NCBI RefSeq assembly: GCF_023015885.1
Contig: NZ_JALKBE010000007.1
Location: 62,001-126,000 of the forward strand
Direction of reading: 5' to 3'
Source: Aliiroseovarius sp. S1123
GTDB taxonomy: Bacteria; Pseudomonadota; Alphaproteobacteria; Rhodobacterales; Rhodobacteraceae
Length of the DNA stretch: 64,000 bases
Position numbers and translations under genes: made by a program
The notes under the pieces: generated by a model
What the model was told of the DNA's origin: nothing
Databases searched by the model: none
What the model saw: only the letters and a program-made list of their open reading frames with translations
Shown: positions 26,989 through 36,699 of the stretch, one piece after another
Layout of the letters: the number at the start of each line of letters is the position of its first letter
How positions within the stretch are numbered: the first letter of the stretch is position 1

Positions 26989-28224
26989 ATGAGACACCAG
27001 ATCCTGACCCTTGATGACGCCCGCGCGCTGCCCTTCTGGCGCCGCCCCATCTTCCTGTTGATGCTGATGGCAGCCGGGATGCCGATTGCGTTCTTCACGT
27101 GGTCGGCGCTTCTAAATAACTTCGTGATCGAGGCCGCGGACTTCACCGGGGTCGAGATCGGCTGGCTGCACACCGTGCGCGAGATCCCGGGCTTTTTGGC
27201 CATCGGTGTCATCGCCCTTCTGATGCTGTTTCGCGAGCAGGTGTTGGGGATCGTGTCACTGGCATTGCTGGGCGCGGCCACGGCGATCACCGCGTGGTTT
27301 CCCAGCTTTGGAGGGATCCTGACCGTCACGATGCTCAGCTCGATCGGGTTTCACTATTTCGAGACGGTAAACCAATCGCTTCAGTTGCAGTGGATCGACA
27401 AGAAGAAGGCACCACAAATGCTGGGATGGATCATGTCCATCGGGTCGGCAGCCGCGCTGGTCAGCTATGGCCTTTTGGTGCTGACATGGAAGACCTTCGA
27501 TCTAAGCTATAACCTTGTCTATATGATTGCAGGGGGCGTGACGCTTGCCATCGCGATCTTTGCCTATTTTGCTTACCCGCAGTTCGAAAGCCCCGAACCT
27601 CAGTTGAAGCAATTCGTGCTGCGTCGCCGGTATTGGCTGTACTATGCGCTGCAATTCATGGCCGGCGCACGGCGTCAGATTTTCACTGTCTTTGCGGCCT
27701 TCATGATGGTCGAGCGCTTTGGCTTTGAAGTGCACGAGGTCACGGCGTTGTTTCTGATCAACTATGTCGCAAACATCTTCTTTGCGCCCTTGATGGGTAA
27801 AGCTGTGTCGGTGTGGGGCGAACGACGCGCGCTTGCTTTCGAATATGCTGGCCTGATCTGTGTGTTCCTGGCCTATGGCGGGATCTACTATTTCGGCTGG
27901 GGCGTGGTTCTGGCCGCGACGCTTTATGTGCTGGATCACCTGTTCTTCGCGCTGGCCTTTGCGTTGAAGACCTATTTCCAGAAGATCGCGGATCCGCAGG
28001 ATATTGCCCCCACCGCAGCGGTTGCCTTCACCATCAACCACATCGCGGCTGTCTTCCTGCCTGCGCTGCTTGGGTATTTGTGGGTGGTGTCTCCGGGGGC
28101 TGTATTCGGTCTGGCGGCGGCCATGGCATGCGTGTCTTTGGGCTTGGCCCTGCTGATCCCACGCCACCCGGAAAAGGGCAATGAAACGATCCTGACATAT
28201 ATGCGCGCACGCGCCACGGGATAA
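26989..28224 (+). CDS. MFS transporter
   Basis: Major facilitator superfamily permease of 411 residues with about 12 hydrophobic segments. FALKTYFQKIADPQDIAPTA in the C-terminal half is a stretch I recognise from MFS proteins of this bacterial order. Substrate unknown. It begins about 130 nt upstream of, and divergent from, the YeeE/YedE gene, so a shared control region is likely. The ribosome site is weak (GGCGG). Confidence 0.8.
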   Translation: MRHQILTLDDARALPFWRRPIFLLMLMAAGMPIAFFTWSALLNNFVIEAADFTGVEIGWLHTVREIPGFLAIGVIALLMLFREQVLGIVSLALLGAATAITAWFPSFGGILTVTMLSSIGFHYFETVNQSLQLQWIDKKKAPQMLGWIMSIGSAAALVSYGLLVLTWKTFDLSYNLVYMIAGGVTLAIAIFAYFAYPQFESPEPQLKQFVLRRRYWLYYALQFMAGARRQIFTVFAAFMMVERFGFEVHEVTALFLINYVANIFFAPLMGKAVSVWGERRALAFEYAGLICVFLAYGGIYYFGWGVVLAATLYVLDHLFFALAFALKTYFQKIADPQDIAPTAAVAFTINHIAAVFLPALLGYLWVVSPGAVFGLAAAMACVSLGLALLIPRHPEKGNETILTYMRARATG

Positions 28225-28356
28225 GCGGGAAACTGCGTGACCTGACAGGGTCGGAATTTCCATACTCGCCGGATCATGTGCAATCTGACACACTGAGGGC
28301 GTTCGCTCTATGGTGGACGCTTTCTGTGTATTCTGAATTTATTCAAGAGATCCGAT

Positions 28357-28902
28357 TTGAGTGCCAATCTAGAGTTCTATTCGCGCTTTGACGCGATCGA
28401 CGTCGACTATGCCCTGCGGGCGCTTGCCGCTGAACGGCGGCGGCGTGCAGACGGGTGGGGGCGGCAGGTCCGAGCGACCATTCTGATCGCCGCTTTCGTA
28501 TGTGTCTCGGCCATTGTTGCGTTTGTTAGTGATGCCAGCATGTGGACCTTTCTGCCCTTCATGTTGCTGATGGGGGCGGGGCTGCTGGTGGTCCGTCAGA
28601 GCCGGATTTCGCATATCAAAACACTCAGCCGGTCGCGCATGCGCGAAGGGGTGGCACGGATTGTGCTGTCTCCGCTGGGGATGCGGATTACGCATCCGGG
28701 CTACGAGGTGCTGATCTCGTGGAGCCATATGGAAGGCGTGCTGGTAACCGATCAGGGGCTACTGTTGTTGATCGACGCGTATGACTATTGCCCGGTCGAG
28801 AAATCCACCTTCAACAGCGACGCCCACATGAAAGAGGTCGCGGCCAAGATCGCGGCATGGCGCAGCGCAACAGACACCGACGCGCCTCTGCCAGACGCTT
28901 GA
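28357..28902 (+). CDS. YcxB-like membrane protein
   Basis: 181-residue protein with two adjacent hydrophobic segments (about residues 42-60 and 65-80) and a soluble C-terminal part with WSHMEGVLVTDQGLLLLID, which fits the YcxB-like C-terminal domain of unknown function. The start is TTG at 28357 with AAGAGA 7 nt upstream; no ATG or GTG is available near the conserved N-terminus. It is followed after about 50 nt by prmA. Confidence 0.65.
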   Translation: MSANLEFYSRFDAIDVDYALRALAAERRRRADGWGRQVRATILIAAFVCVSAIVAFVSDASMWTFLPFMLLMGAGLLVVRQSRISHIKTLSRSRMREGVARIVLSPLGMRITHPGYEVLISWSHMEGVLVTDQGLLLLIDAYDYCPVEKSTFNSDAHMKEVAAKIAAWRSATDTDAPLPDA

Positions 28903-28954
28903 CCCGCCCAGAACGGGGCGCTAGGGCACAGGGGCTTGTTTGAAAGGACACACC

Positions 28955-29824
28955 ATGCCCACCTGGACCGCTCTGACCACCGTAAACGGACAAGATGATG
29001 CCGAAGCCCTTGGGGCTGCGATGGAAAACCTTGTGCCGGAACCCACGGGCGTCGGCGTGTTCGAGGTCGAAGATGACAGCGGCATCTGGGAAGTGGGCGG
29101 TTATTTCGTCGAAGAGCCCGATGCGGCAGGGCTTGCGCTGTTGGCCTCGATGCATGGCGCCAAGGATTTCACCGTGTCCGAGTTGCCCGAAGTCGACTGG
29201 GTCGCGCATGTGAAACGCGAGCTGGCCCCGGTCGAGGCAGGCCGCTTCTTCGTCTACGGCAGCCACGATGCGGCGTCTTTGCCAGAGGACAAGATTGGGT
29301 TGCTGATTGATGCGGCGATGGCCTTTGGCACCGGGCATCACGGCACCACCTTGGGCTGTTTGCGGGCGCTGGACCACTTGGCACAGGACGGTTTTGTGGG
29401 CGAGAGCGTGGCGGATATCGGATGCGGCACGGCTGTTCTTGCCATGGCCGCCGCCAAGATCTGGCCCAACCCCGTGATTGCCAGCGACATCGACGAGGTC
29501 GCTGTAGACGTCGCCCGCGCCAATGTCGCCGCCAATGCGCTTAAGGATCGCGTGGTCTGTCTCGAAGCGGCGGGCTTCGGAGCCGAGGGGATTGCAGCAA
29601 AGGCTCCTTTTGATCTTGTTTTTGCCAACATTTTGAAGGGTCCGTTGATCGGATTGGCGCCTGAAATGGGGCGGAATATTGGCGAAAATGGCTTTGCGAT
29701 TCTGTCGGGGATTCTCAATCCTCAGGCCGAGGATGTGATTGAAAGTTATCAGCAAAACGGGTTCGAATTGGTCAAGCGCGATGAAATCGGAGATTGGACA
29801 ACGTTGATTTTGCGCAGAAAATGA
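28955..29824 (+). CDS. prmA: Ribosomal protein L11 methyltransferase
   Basis: SAM-dependent methyltransferase that trimethylates ribosomal protein L11. The SAM-binding motif VADIGCGTAVLAMAAAK is near residue 152, and FANILKGPL (an NxxxxPL type motif) follows later. TGHHGTTLGCL (TGxHxTT) precedes the fold as in PrmA. AAAGGA lies 7 nt before the ATG at 28955. Length 289 residues is typical. Confidence 0.92.
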   Translation: MPTWTALTTVNGQDDAEALGAAMENLVPEPTGVGVFEVEDDSGIWEVGGYFVEEPDAAGLALLASMHGAKDFTVSELPEVDWVAHVKRELAPVEAGRFFVYGSHDAASLPEDKIGLLIDAAMAFGTGHHGTTLGCLRALDHLAQDGFVGESVADIGCGTAVLAMAAAKIWPNPVIASDIDEVAVDVARANVAANALKDRVVCLEAAGFGAEGIAAKAPFDLVFANILKGPLIGLAPEMGRNIGENGFAILSGILNPQAEDVIESYQQNGFELVKRDEIGDWTTLILRRK

Positions 29825-29933
29825 TAAAATTGTGGCGAGAAGCGGAGGGTTTTCTAGCAATTGCCACAAATTTGCTTTATTCTGGGATCGTTGCCAAAAA
29901 TTAATCTGGCTCTCAGCTAAGGGAAAGTTGACC

Positions 29934-30281
29934 ATGGCCGATGCACAAATAAGAGATTTTGAAAAACGCGTACGGCAGATTGATCGCCGTCATAATAAAT
30001 TGGCTCGGGGCTATGTCCACTTGGTGGAACGCGACGGGCTTTTGGTTCCAGAAGAAGCAAGCTTTAAAAGTCGCGGTTTTCCGCTGCGTGCGATCCTGCT
30101 TGCCCTGATTGGGTTTGTCCTGTTCAAAGCGATTATTGTCAGTCAGGTTGGCCTTTCCAGCTACGCGTCACGGCTTGAAAACCTTGCTGAAGGTGGTGCC
30201 GTCGAACAAGCTGGCGCATGGCTGATGCAGATTGATCCGCTCACGCTTGCCGTGGCCGAGTTCATCGCGGGCCTTTTCTGA
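29934..30281 (+). CDS. Small single-pass membrane protein, hypothetical
   Basis: 115 residues. The N-terminal half is highly charged (FEKRVRQIDRRHNKLARGYV), then one transmembrane helix (about 56-75) and a short C-terminal domain. I recognise similar proteins with the IDRRHxKLARGYV motif in Rhodobacterales, all unassigned. The start has GGGAAAG upstream. The upstream region is AT-rich and probably holds its promoter. A strong terminator follows. Confidence 0.7.
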   Translation: MADAQIRDFEKRVRQIDRRHNKLARGYVHLVERDGLLVPEEASFKSRGFPLRAILLALIGFVLFKAIIVSQVGLSSYASRLENLAEGGAVEQAGAWLMQIDPLTLAVAEFIAGLF

Positions 30282-30310
30282 ACAGCACCTGTTGTACCGT
30301 CTATTTTGAC

Positions 30311-30346
30311 AAAACCCATCCAGCAAGCTCTGGGTGGGTTTTCTTT
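30311..30346 (+). terminator. Rho-independent terminator
   Basis: AAAACCCATCCAG (30311-30323) pairs with CTGGGTGGGTTTT (30330-30342) with one G-T pair and a 6-nt loop, then TTTTCTTT. It ends the small membrane protein gene about 30 nt after its stop. Confidence 0.88.
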
Positions 30347-30509
30347 GTGCCCGCCTCAACATCGCGCTTGTGATGCCCGTACGACATTTTCGCCGCTTTT
30401 GGGGTCGAAATAGCGCCTTATCGTTGCTATCTGGTCTGTCGAACGAAATGACACGTAGCCGTGTGGTCAGAGCCATGCTCTGCCAAACCGCACGCGACAC
30501 GCCAGTTAA

Positions 30510-30844
<335 letters not shown>

Positions 30845-30845
<1 letters not shown>

Positions 30846-31561
30846 TGCGCGGCGTCAAAGCCGCATTTCTATCCCTGTGTCTGGCCGCCCCCGCGGCGGC
30901 CGACATTGCCTCGGCGCGCTATGCCGAACCGACCGACCGTTATGGGCACGGAGCTGTACCCGGCGGAGAATTCGGTGCGCTCGAGGTCACGCTGAGCGAT
31001 GGCAGCCGCCTTCTGGCGCGCGTGACAGGAGGCGTCTTCGAAGACACTGCGCCGCGACTGCATGATTTTGACGGGGACGGCGCGCCCGAGGTCGTCACGG
31101 TCTTCAGTGGCGATACGACCGGCGCAATGATCCGTATCTTTGGGCTGCAGGACGGTGCGTTGACAGCTCTGGGTAACAACGCCCCCATCGGCACCCGCCA
31201 CCGCTGGCTGGCCGTGGCTGGAATTGCTGATTTCAACGGCGACGGGCTGGACGAGATCGCCTATGTCGACCGCCCACACCTTGCCCGCCGTTTGCGGTTG
31301 GTGACAGTGGATGCGTCTCAATCGTCACTGACCTTCAAAGAAATCGTCTCGGTCGGCGGGCTGACCAACCACAAATATGGCAGCCCCGACATCGAAGGAG
31401 GCGTGCGTATCTGCAAGGGCCAACCGCCCGTGGTTGTCACCGCCAGCGCCAACTGGTCCCGCATGATGGAAGCGCGCCTTGTGGATGGCGAATTCCAGAT
31501 CGCCCCGATCGGCAAATACACCGGCCCAAGCAGCCTGACCGCAGCGCTACGCTGCGACTGA
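30845..31561 (+). CDS. Exported FG-GAP/VCBS repeat protein
   Basis: 238 residues with an N-terminal signal peptide (KAAFLSLCLAAPAAA, cleavage likely before Asp21). Two calcium-loop-like motifs, FDGDGAPEVV and FNGDGLDEIAYVD, mark FG-GAP/VCBS-type beta-propeller repeats. It is probably periplasmic. The start overlaps the ferredoxin stop by one base, so the two are co-translated although one is cytosolic and the other exported. Function unknown. Confidence 0.75.
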
Positions 31562-31563
31562 CC

Positions 31564-31657
31564 TCATTTTCTTGCCAAAAATATCTTGGGGGAATGCGAC
31601 CCCAATAGGGGGCGCATGGGGGCAAAGCCCCCTACAGGCTCACGCAGTGAGCTCCCG
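31564..31657 (+). repeat. Dispersed intergenic repeat, copy C
   Basis: Between the FG-GAP gene and purD, which converge. It contains TTTTCTTGCCAAAAATATC, TTGGGG, then GGGGGC-AAA-GCCCCC and a final hairpin GGCTCAC-GCA-GTGAGC. The middle module differs from copies A and B but the outer modules are the same. Confidence 0.78.
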
Positions 31658-31668
31658 AAGCTGAGAAG

Positions 31669-32931
31669 TTAGAGCGCGCGCCAACCAATATCCGAGCGGT
31701 TGAAGCCCTCGGGCCAATCAATCCCCTCGATCATCGCATAGGCTCGGTCGCGGGCTTCTTGCAGGCTATTGCCTCGCGCGGTGACGTTCAAAACCCGCCC
31801 ACCGGTTGCTGTGATCTTGCCGTCCACTTCGGTCGTCCCCGCATGGAACACCATGTTCTTCGAATCCTCTGGCAGCGCGTCCAATCCGTTGATCACAGAA
31901 CCTTTCTCGTACGACCCCGGATAGCCATTGGCCGCCATCACCACGGTAATCGCGTGGTCATCCGCCCAGTTCACTTGGGCCTCATGCAGGCGTTCCTCGG
32001 CGCAGGCCAGCATCAGATCCAGTGCTTGCGCGCCAAGGCGCATCATCAGCACCTGACATTCCGGATCGCCAAAGCGCACGTTGTATTCCACCAGTCGCGC
32101 CTGACCGTCCTTGATCATGAAGCCTGCATAGAGAACCCCCTGATAGGGCGTCCCGCGCTTGGCCATCTCGTCTACGGTGGGCTGCACAATCTCGCGCATG
32201 GCGCGGGCCGCGATCTCGTCGGTCAGAACCGGGGCGGGCGAATAGGCGCCCATGCCGCCCGTGTTCAGGCCGGTGTCCCCGTCGCCCACGCGCTTGTGGT
32301 CTTGCGCGGTGCCGATGGGCAGGGCGGTCTTACCGTCGCAGAGGATGAAATAGGAGGCCTCTTCACCTTCCATGAACTCTTCAATGACGACCTCGGCCCC
32401 AGCGCCACCAAAGGCTCCGCCGAACATGTCGTCGATGGCCTCGAGCGCAGTTTCAACGTCCATCGCAACGATCACGCCCTTACCGGCGGCCAGACCGTCG
32501 GCCTTCACAACGATCGGCGCGCCCTGTTTGCGGATGTAAGCCTTGGCAGCCTCGGCATCGGTGAAGTGCCCGTAGGCTGCCGTCGGCGCATTCGCTGCGT
32601 CGCAAATCTCTTTGGTGAAGCTTTTCGAGGCTTCCAGCTTCGCTGCCTCGGCCGAGGGGCCAAACACCTTGATGCCCGCTTCGCGCAGGCGATCAGCTAC
32701 GCCTTTCGCCAAAGGCGCTTCGGGGCCGACGATCACGAAGTCGATGGTATTTTCTTGGACAAAAGTGGCTACCGCGCCGCCGTCCTCGATATCCAGTTTC
32801 GCGCATTCCGCAATCTGCGCCATGCCCGCGTTGCCCGGCGCAACAATCAGCCGGTCGCATTTCGGGTTCTGCATCACGGCCCATGCCAGCGCATGTTCAC
32901 GCCCGCCGCTGCCCAGAATTAGGATGTTCAT
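31669..32931 (-). CDS. purD: Phosphoribosylamine--glycine ligase
   Basis: GAR synthetase of purine biosynthesis, an ATP-grasp enzyme of 420 residues. The N-terminus NILILGSGGREHALAW is the family hallmark; the ATP-grasp core includes VVKADGLAAGKGVIVA, and VEYNVRFGDPECQ near residue 290 holds metal-binding residues. GGGAGAG precedes the ATG at 32931. Divergent from the glycine-rich-domain gene with 59 nt between starts. Confidence 0.95.
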   Translation of the reverse strand: MNILILGSGGREHALAWAVMQNPKCDRLIVAPGNAGMAQIAECAKLDIEDGGAVATFVQENTIDFVIVGPEAPLAKGVADRLREAGIKVFGPSAEAAKLEASKSFTKEICDAANAPTAAYGHFTDAEAAKAYIRKQGAPIVVKADGLAAGKGVIVAMDVETALEAIDDMFGGAFGGAGAEVVIEEFMEGEEASYFILCDGKTALPIGTAQDHKRVGDGDTGLNTGGMGAYSPAPVLTDEIAARAMREIVQPTVDEMAKRGTPYQGVLYAGFMIKDGQARLVEYNVRFGDPECQVLMMRLGAQALDLMLACAEERLHEAQVNWADDHAITVVMAANGYPGSYEKGSVINGLDALPEDSKNMVFHAGTTEVDGKITATGGRVLNVTARGNSLQEARDRAYAMIEGIDWPEGFNRSDIGWRAL

Positions 32932-32990
32932 GGATGCTCTCCCTGTATAAGTTGTGGGTGAAATACAGAAGCAGCAGGGCCTCGACAAGC

Positions 32991-33623
32991 ATGCAGAATG
33001 AAAAGCTGTGGCGCGCGATACAGAAGCACCAGTTTGACGAGGGATTCGCGGGCAGGTTGGCGCAGGAAGAACGGTGGAGCGATGAGTTTACCGCAGGCGC
33101 AATCGAGGAATACCGGCGCTTTCTGTTTTTATCACAAATCTCGGATACGCCGGTCACTCCGTCGGTTACGGTGGACAAGGTTTGGCACAAGCACATGACG
33201 GATACGCGCAATTACTGGGATGAGCTTTGCGCGAAGGTGCTCGGCAAGCCGTTGCATCACGACGCAGGCACATCCCCGGCGGATGACGAACGGCATCGCG
33301 AACAATTCCGCCACACGCGTGCCCTTTACGCTGCAGTGTTTGATGAAATTGCGCCCGAGGCCTATTGGGGTCGCAAAGAACAGAAAGACACTCCTACGCG
33401 CCGCGCGATCACCTTGTTGGTTTGCGTGCTTGTCGTGGGCGCTACGATGACGACGGGTAACCACAATTATATGGCGCTGGGCGTGTTCGCAGCCATTGGT
33501 ATTTGGGTCCTGTTCTCTGGGATGCCATTTGCTGCGTCAACGAAGTCCAACAGCAATGCTGCGGGATGTTCGGCTGGTGGCTGCGGTGCCGATTGCGGCG
33601 GCGGCGGATGTGGAGGAGACTGA
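32991..33623 (+). CDS. Glycine-rich-domain (GRDP-like) membrane protein with Cys/Gly tail
   Basis: 210 residues. The N-terminal two-thirds has EEYRRFLFL and VDKVWHKHMTDTRNYWDEL (61-79), the hallmark of the glycine-rich-domain/DUF1399 family shared with eukaryotic GRDP proteins. Two hydrophobic segments follow (about 139-155 and 160-178). The last 20 residues are a Cys/Gly tail (AGCSAGGCGADCGGGGCGGD) with four cysteines. Function unknown; metal binding or a lipid/protein anchor is possible. xseA starts 2 nt after its stop. A GTG at 32958 is an alternative start. Confidence 0.75.
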   Translation: MQNEKLWRAIQKHQFDEGFAGRLAQEERWSDEFTAGAIEEYRRFLFLSQISDTPVTPSVTVDKVWHKHMTDTRNYWDELCAKVLGKPLHHDAGTSPADDERHREQFRHTRALYAAVFDEIAPEAYWGRKEQKDTPTRRAITLLVCVLVVGATMTTGNHNYMALGVFAAIGIWVLFSGMPFAASTKSNSNAAGCSAGGCGADCGGGGCGGD

Positions 33624-33624
33624 T

Positions 33625-35205
33625 ATGGACCTGATTGACGACCCGACCCCCGGCCAAAATGCCCCTGAATTTACCGTTTCTGAGATTTCCGGAGCGGTTA
33701 AGAAAACCATCGAGGGCGCTTTTGGCCGCGTGCGTGTGCGCGGTGAAGTTGGCCGCGTGGTGCTGGCGCGCTCGGGTCACCTGTATTTCGACGTGAAAGA
33801 TGACCGGTCGGTGATCGCCGCGGTCAGTTGGAAAGGGCAGGTCAGTCGTCTGTCAATCATGCCGGAAGAGGGGATGGAGGTCATCGTTTCGGGCAAGATC
33901 ACCACCTTTGGCAACCAGTCAAAATACCAGATCAATGTGGATGACGTCGTGGTTGCGGGCGAAGGCGCGCTGATGGCGATGTTGGAAAAGCGTAAGAAAG
34001 CGCTGGCGGCCGAGGGGCTTTTCGCGCCCGAGCGCAAGAAAAAGATCCCGTTCTTGCCCGAGGTGATCGGGGTCGTGACCTCGCCCTCGGGCGCGGTGAT
34101 CCGCGATATCCTGCATCGATTGCGCGACCGCTTCCCGCGCAAAGTGCTGATCTGGCCCGTTGCCGTGCAGGGCGATGCCTGCGCCCCACAAGTGGCTGCG
34201 GCCATCGAAGGGTTCAATCGTCTGACGCCGGGCGGCGCACTTCCGCGTCCCGATTTGCTGATCGTTGCGCGCGGCGGCGGCTCGATCGAGGATCTGTGGG
34301 GATTCAACGAAGAGATCGTCGCGCGCGCGACTGCGGCTTCGGACATTCCGCTGATCTCGGCGGTGGGGCACGAGACCGACACGACGCTGATCGACTTCGT
34401 GTCCGATCTGCGCGCGCCGACGCCGACGGCCGCCGCTGAACACGCTGTGCCGGTGCGGTTGGAGCTGATGGCGTGGACGGAAGAACAAGGTACCCGACTG
34501 ACTCGCGCGTTAGAGCAGGGCGTCAATCAGCGCAGCCAACGCCTGCGCGACCTCTCGCGCGCATTGCCCCGCGCGGATAGTTTGCTGGATGGACCGCGCC
34601 AGCGATTGGACACGGCGGGCCTAAAGCTGCCCGTGGCGCTCACCCAAATGACGCAAGCGCGGCGGGTGAAACTGAGCGAGGCCTCGGCAGGCCTGCGCCC
34701 GCGCGCACTGACTGCACGTCTAGCCCCGTTGCGTGATCGGTTGAGCATGGCGACCAGTCGTCTTGGCCCGGGGTTGTCGCGTGGCACAGCGCAGCACCGA
34801 CGCGAGCTCGACCGCTTGGCCGCGCGATTGGACGCTGGGCGCATTGCGCAAGCTAATCAGCAGCGAAATCAAGCGCTTCAGGATGCATCTGCCCGGTTGG
34901 ACAACGCCTATCTGTCAGCAGTCTCGCGTCAGAAAGACCGGCTGGTAGCACTTGAGCGGATGCGCCAGACGTTGGGCTATACGGAAACTCTGAAACGCGG
35001 CTATGCGGTGGTGCGTGGCGACGGCGATGTAGTGACAACACAGGATGCCGCCAGCAAGGCCAAGGCGTTGGAGATCGAGTTCGCAGATGGCCGTTTGACA
35101 CTGGATGGATCAGGGCCGGCCCCCGTCACGACGGCTCCGACACCCAAACCTGCCCGCAAAGCAAAACCCAAGAAAGGCGCCCCGGATCAGGGGTCACTTT
35201 TCTAA
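33625..35205 (+). CDS. xseA: Exodeoxyribonuclease VII large subunit
   Basis: Single-strand-specific exonuclease subunit, 526 residues. The N-terminal OB fold (GEVGRVVLARSGHLYFDVKD) is followed by the catalytic domain with VVTSPSGAVIRDIL, ARGGGSIEDLWGFNEE and SAVGHETDTTLID, then a long helical region and a GYAVVRG-type C-terminus. GGAGGAG lies before the ATG. The tail is Lys/Pro-rich. The partner xseB is not in the window. Confidence 0.95.
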   Translation: MDLIDDPTPGQNAPEFTVSEISGAVKKTIEGAFGRVRVRGEVGRVVLARSGHLYFDVKDDRSVIAAVSWKGQVSRLSIMPEEGMEVIVSGKITTFGNQSKYQINVDDVVVAGEGALMAMLEKRKKALAAEGLFAPERKKKIPFLPEVIGVVTSPSGAVIRDILHRLRDRFPRKVLIWPVAVQGDACAPQVAAAIEGFNRLTPGGALPRPDLLIVARGGGSIEDLWGFNEEIVARATAASDIPLISAVGHETDTTLIDFVSDLRAPTPTAAAEHAVPVRLELMAWTEEQGTRLTRALEQGVNQRSQRLRDLSRALPRADSLLDGPRQRLDTAGLKLPVALTQMTQARRVKLSEASAGLRPRALTARLAPLRDRLSMATSRLGPGLSRGTAQHRRELDRLAARLDAGRIAQANQQRNQALQDASARLDNAYLSAVSRQKDRLVALERMRQTLGYTETLKRGYAVVRGDGDVVTTQDAASKAKALEIEFADGRLTLDGSGPAPVTTAPTPKPARKAKPKKGAPDQGSLF

Positions 35206-35215
35206 GCACCAAGCC

Positions 35216-36172
35216 TTATTTCTTGCGTGATCCCGGTCGGCCTTGCGGTTTGCCGCCTGCGTTCCTGTCGCGCGAACCGCTGCTGCCAAAGCTTTTGCCT
35301 GTCGGACGTTGCCCCGGTTTTCCGCCGGGTTTTCCGCCAGGACGCCCCGTGCCCTTGAATGCGGGCTTGGCACCCGGTTTGCTGCCATGTTTCCCACGCG
35401 GGATATCAGCGCGCTTGCGAACGGGTGTTTTTTGCGGTGCTTCCATACCCAACTGCTCGCGCACAACGCGCTGGCGGATTTCCTCAACCTCGCCTGCTTT
35501 CAGTTCGCCCAATTGGAACGGACCATAGCTGACGCGCAGCAGACGGTTCACGGACAGGCCGATCGCCTCCATCGCGCGGCGAACCTCGCGGTTCTTGCCT
35601 TCACGTATGCTGATGGTCAGCCACGCATTCGCGCCCTGTTGCCGATCCAGCGAGATCGACATGGGCTGGAAACGCTCGCCATCAACGGTGATTCCCTTGC
35701 GTACGGGCGACAGCATGTCATCCGTCGGGGTGCCCTTCACGCGCACGCGGTATTTGCGGGTCCACCCGGTCGAAGGCAGTTCCAGCTTGCGCTTTACGCC
35801 GCCATCATTGGTCAGAAGCAACAGCCCTTCCGAGTTCAAATCCAAGCGCCCCACGCTCATCACGCGCGGCATGTCCTCGGGCAGTTTGTCGAAAACGGTC
35901 TCGCGGCCCTTTTCGTCCTTTGCACTGGTCACCAGCCCGGTGGGCTTGTGATACAGCCAGATGCGCGGCGGCTCGGGCTCGGCCACGGGTTTGTCATCCA
36001 CAAGGATCTTGTCCTTGGGGGTCACGTTCAGGGCTGGACTGTCGATCACCGTGCCGTTGACGCTGACGCGCCCGGCTTCGATCATGCGTTCGGCCTCGCG
36101 GCGGCTGGCAATGCCTGCGCGCGACAGCACTTTGGCGATCCGGTCGCCAGCTGGGGTGGGTTTATCCGTCAT
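35216..36172 (-). CDS. RsuA/RluB-family rRNA pseudouridine synthase
   Basis: 23S (RluB-like) or related rRNA pseudouridine synthase, 318 residues. An S4 RNA-binding domain (about 10-55, SRREAERMIEAGRVSVNG) precedes the catalytic domain with Asp111 in GRLDLNSEGLLLLTNDG. Residues from about 250 form a basic low-complexity tail rich in Gly, Lys and Pro (GGKPGGKPGQRP), probably for RNA binding. It converges on xseA (10-nt gap) and is divergent from tadA. RluB is likelier than RsuA or RluE because of length and tail. Confidence 0.88.
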   Translation of the reverse strand: MTDKPTPAGDRIAKVLSRAGIASRREAERMIEAGRVSVNGTVIDSPALNVTPKDKILVDDKPVAEPEPPRIWLYHKPTGLVTSAKDEKGRETVFDKLPEDMPRVMSVGRLDLNSEGLLLLTNDGGVKRKLELPSTGWTRKYRVRVKGTPTDDMLSPVRKGITVDGERFQPMSISLDRQQGANAWLTISIREGKNREVRRAMEAIGLSVNRLLRVSYGPFQLGELKAGEVEEIRQRVVREQLGMEAPQKTPVRKRADIPRGKHGSKPGAKPAFKGTGRPGGKPGGKPGQRPTGKSFGSSGSRDRNAGGKPQGRPGSRKK

Positions 36173-36243
36173 ACCCCCGCATAGCGTGCGCCGCGCGAAA
36201 GGGGAAGCCTTGGCAATCGCTTGCAGGGCAGGCATGAAGGGGC

Positions 36244-36696
36244 ATGACCCGTTTCAAAAGCCATATGGAGGCCGCCATGGCCGAGGCTCGTGCCGCCGCA
36301 GATCGCGGCGAGGTGCCGGTGGGGGCCGTGCTGGTCGCGCCGGACGGCTCGGTGGTGGCGCAGGCGGGCAATCGCACCCGCGAGCTGAACGATCCTACGG
36401 CGCATGCCGAGATCCTTGTGATCCGCGAGGGCTGTGCCCAAGCGGGGTCCGAACGGCTGCCGGGCTATGACCTCTACGTCACGCTGGAGCCCTGTCCGAT
36501 GTGCGCAACCGCCCTGTCGGCAGCGCGGATCCGGCGCATTTACTATGGCGCTGCGGATCCCAAATCGGGTGGTGTCGCCCATGGCCCGCGCATTTTCACC
36601 CATCCCCAATGCCACCATGTCCCCGAGGTCTATGATGGCATAGGCGCGGACGAGGCCGAGGCGATCCTGAAAGAGTTCTTTGCCGCGCGGCGGTGA
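36244..36696 (+). CDS. tadA: tRNA-specific adenosine deaminase
   Basis: Makes inosine at tRNA position 34. Zinc ligands are His54 in TAHAE with catalytic Glu56, and Cys84 and Cys87 in PCPMC. Length 150 residues. Divergent from the pseudouridine synthase with 71 nt between starts. A cytosine/guanine deaminase of the same fold is less likely given the closeness to TadA. Confidence 0.93.
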   Translation: MTRFKSHMEAAMAEARAAADRGEVPVGAVLVAPDGSVVAQAGNRTRELNDPTAHAEILVIREGCAQAGSERLPGYDLYVTLEPCPMCATALSAARIRRIYYGAADPKSGGVAHGPRIFTHPQCHHVPEVYDGIGADEAEAILKEFFAARR

Positions 36697-36699
36697 GCG

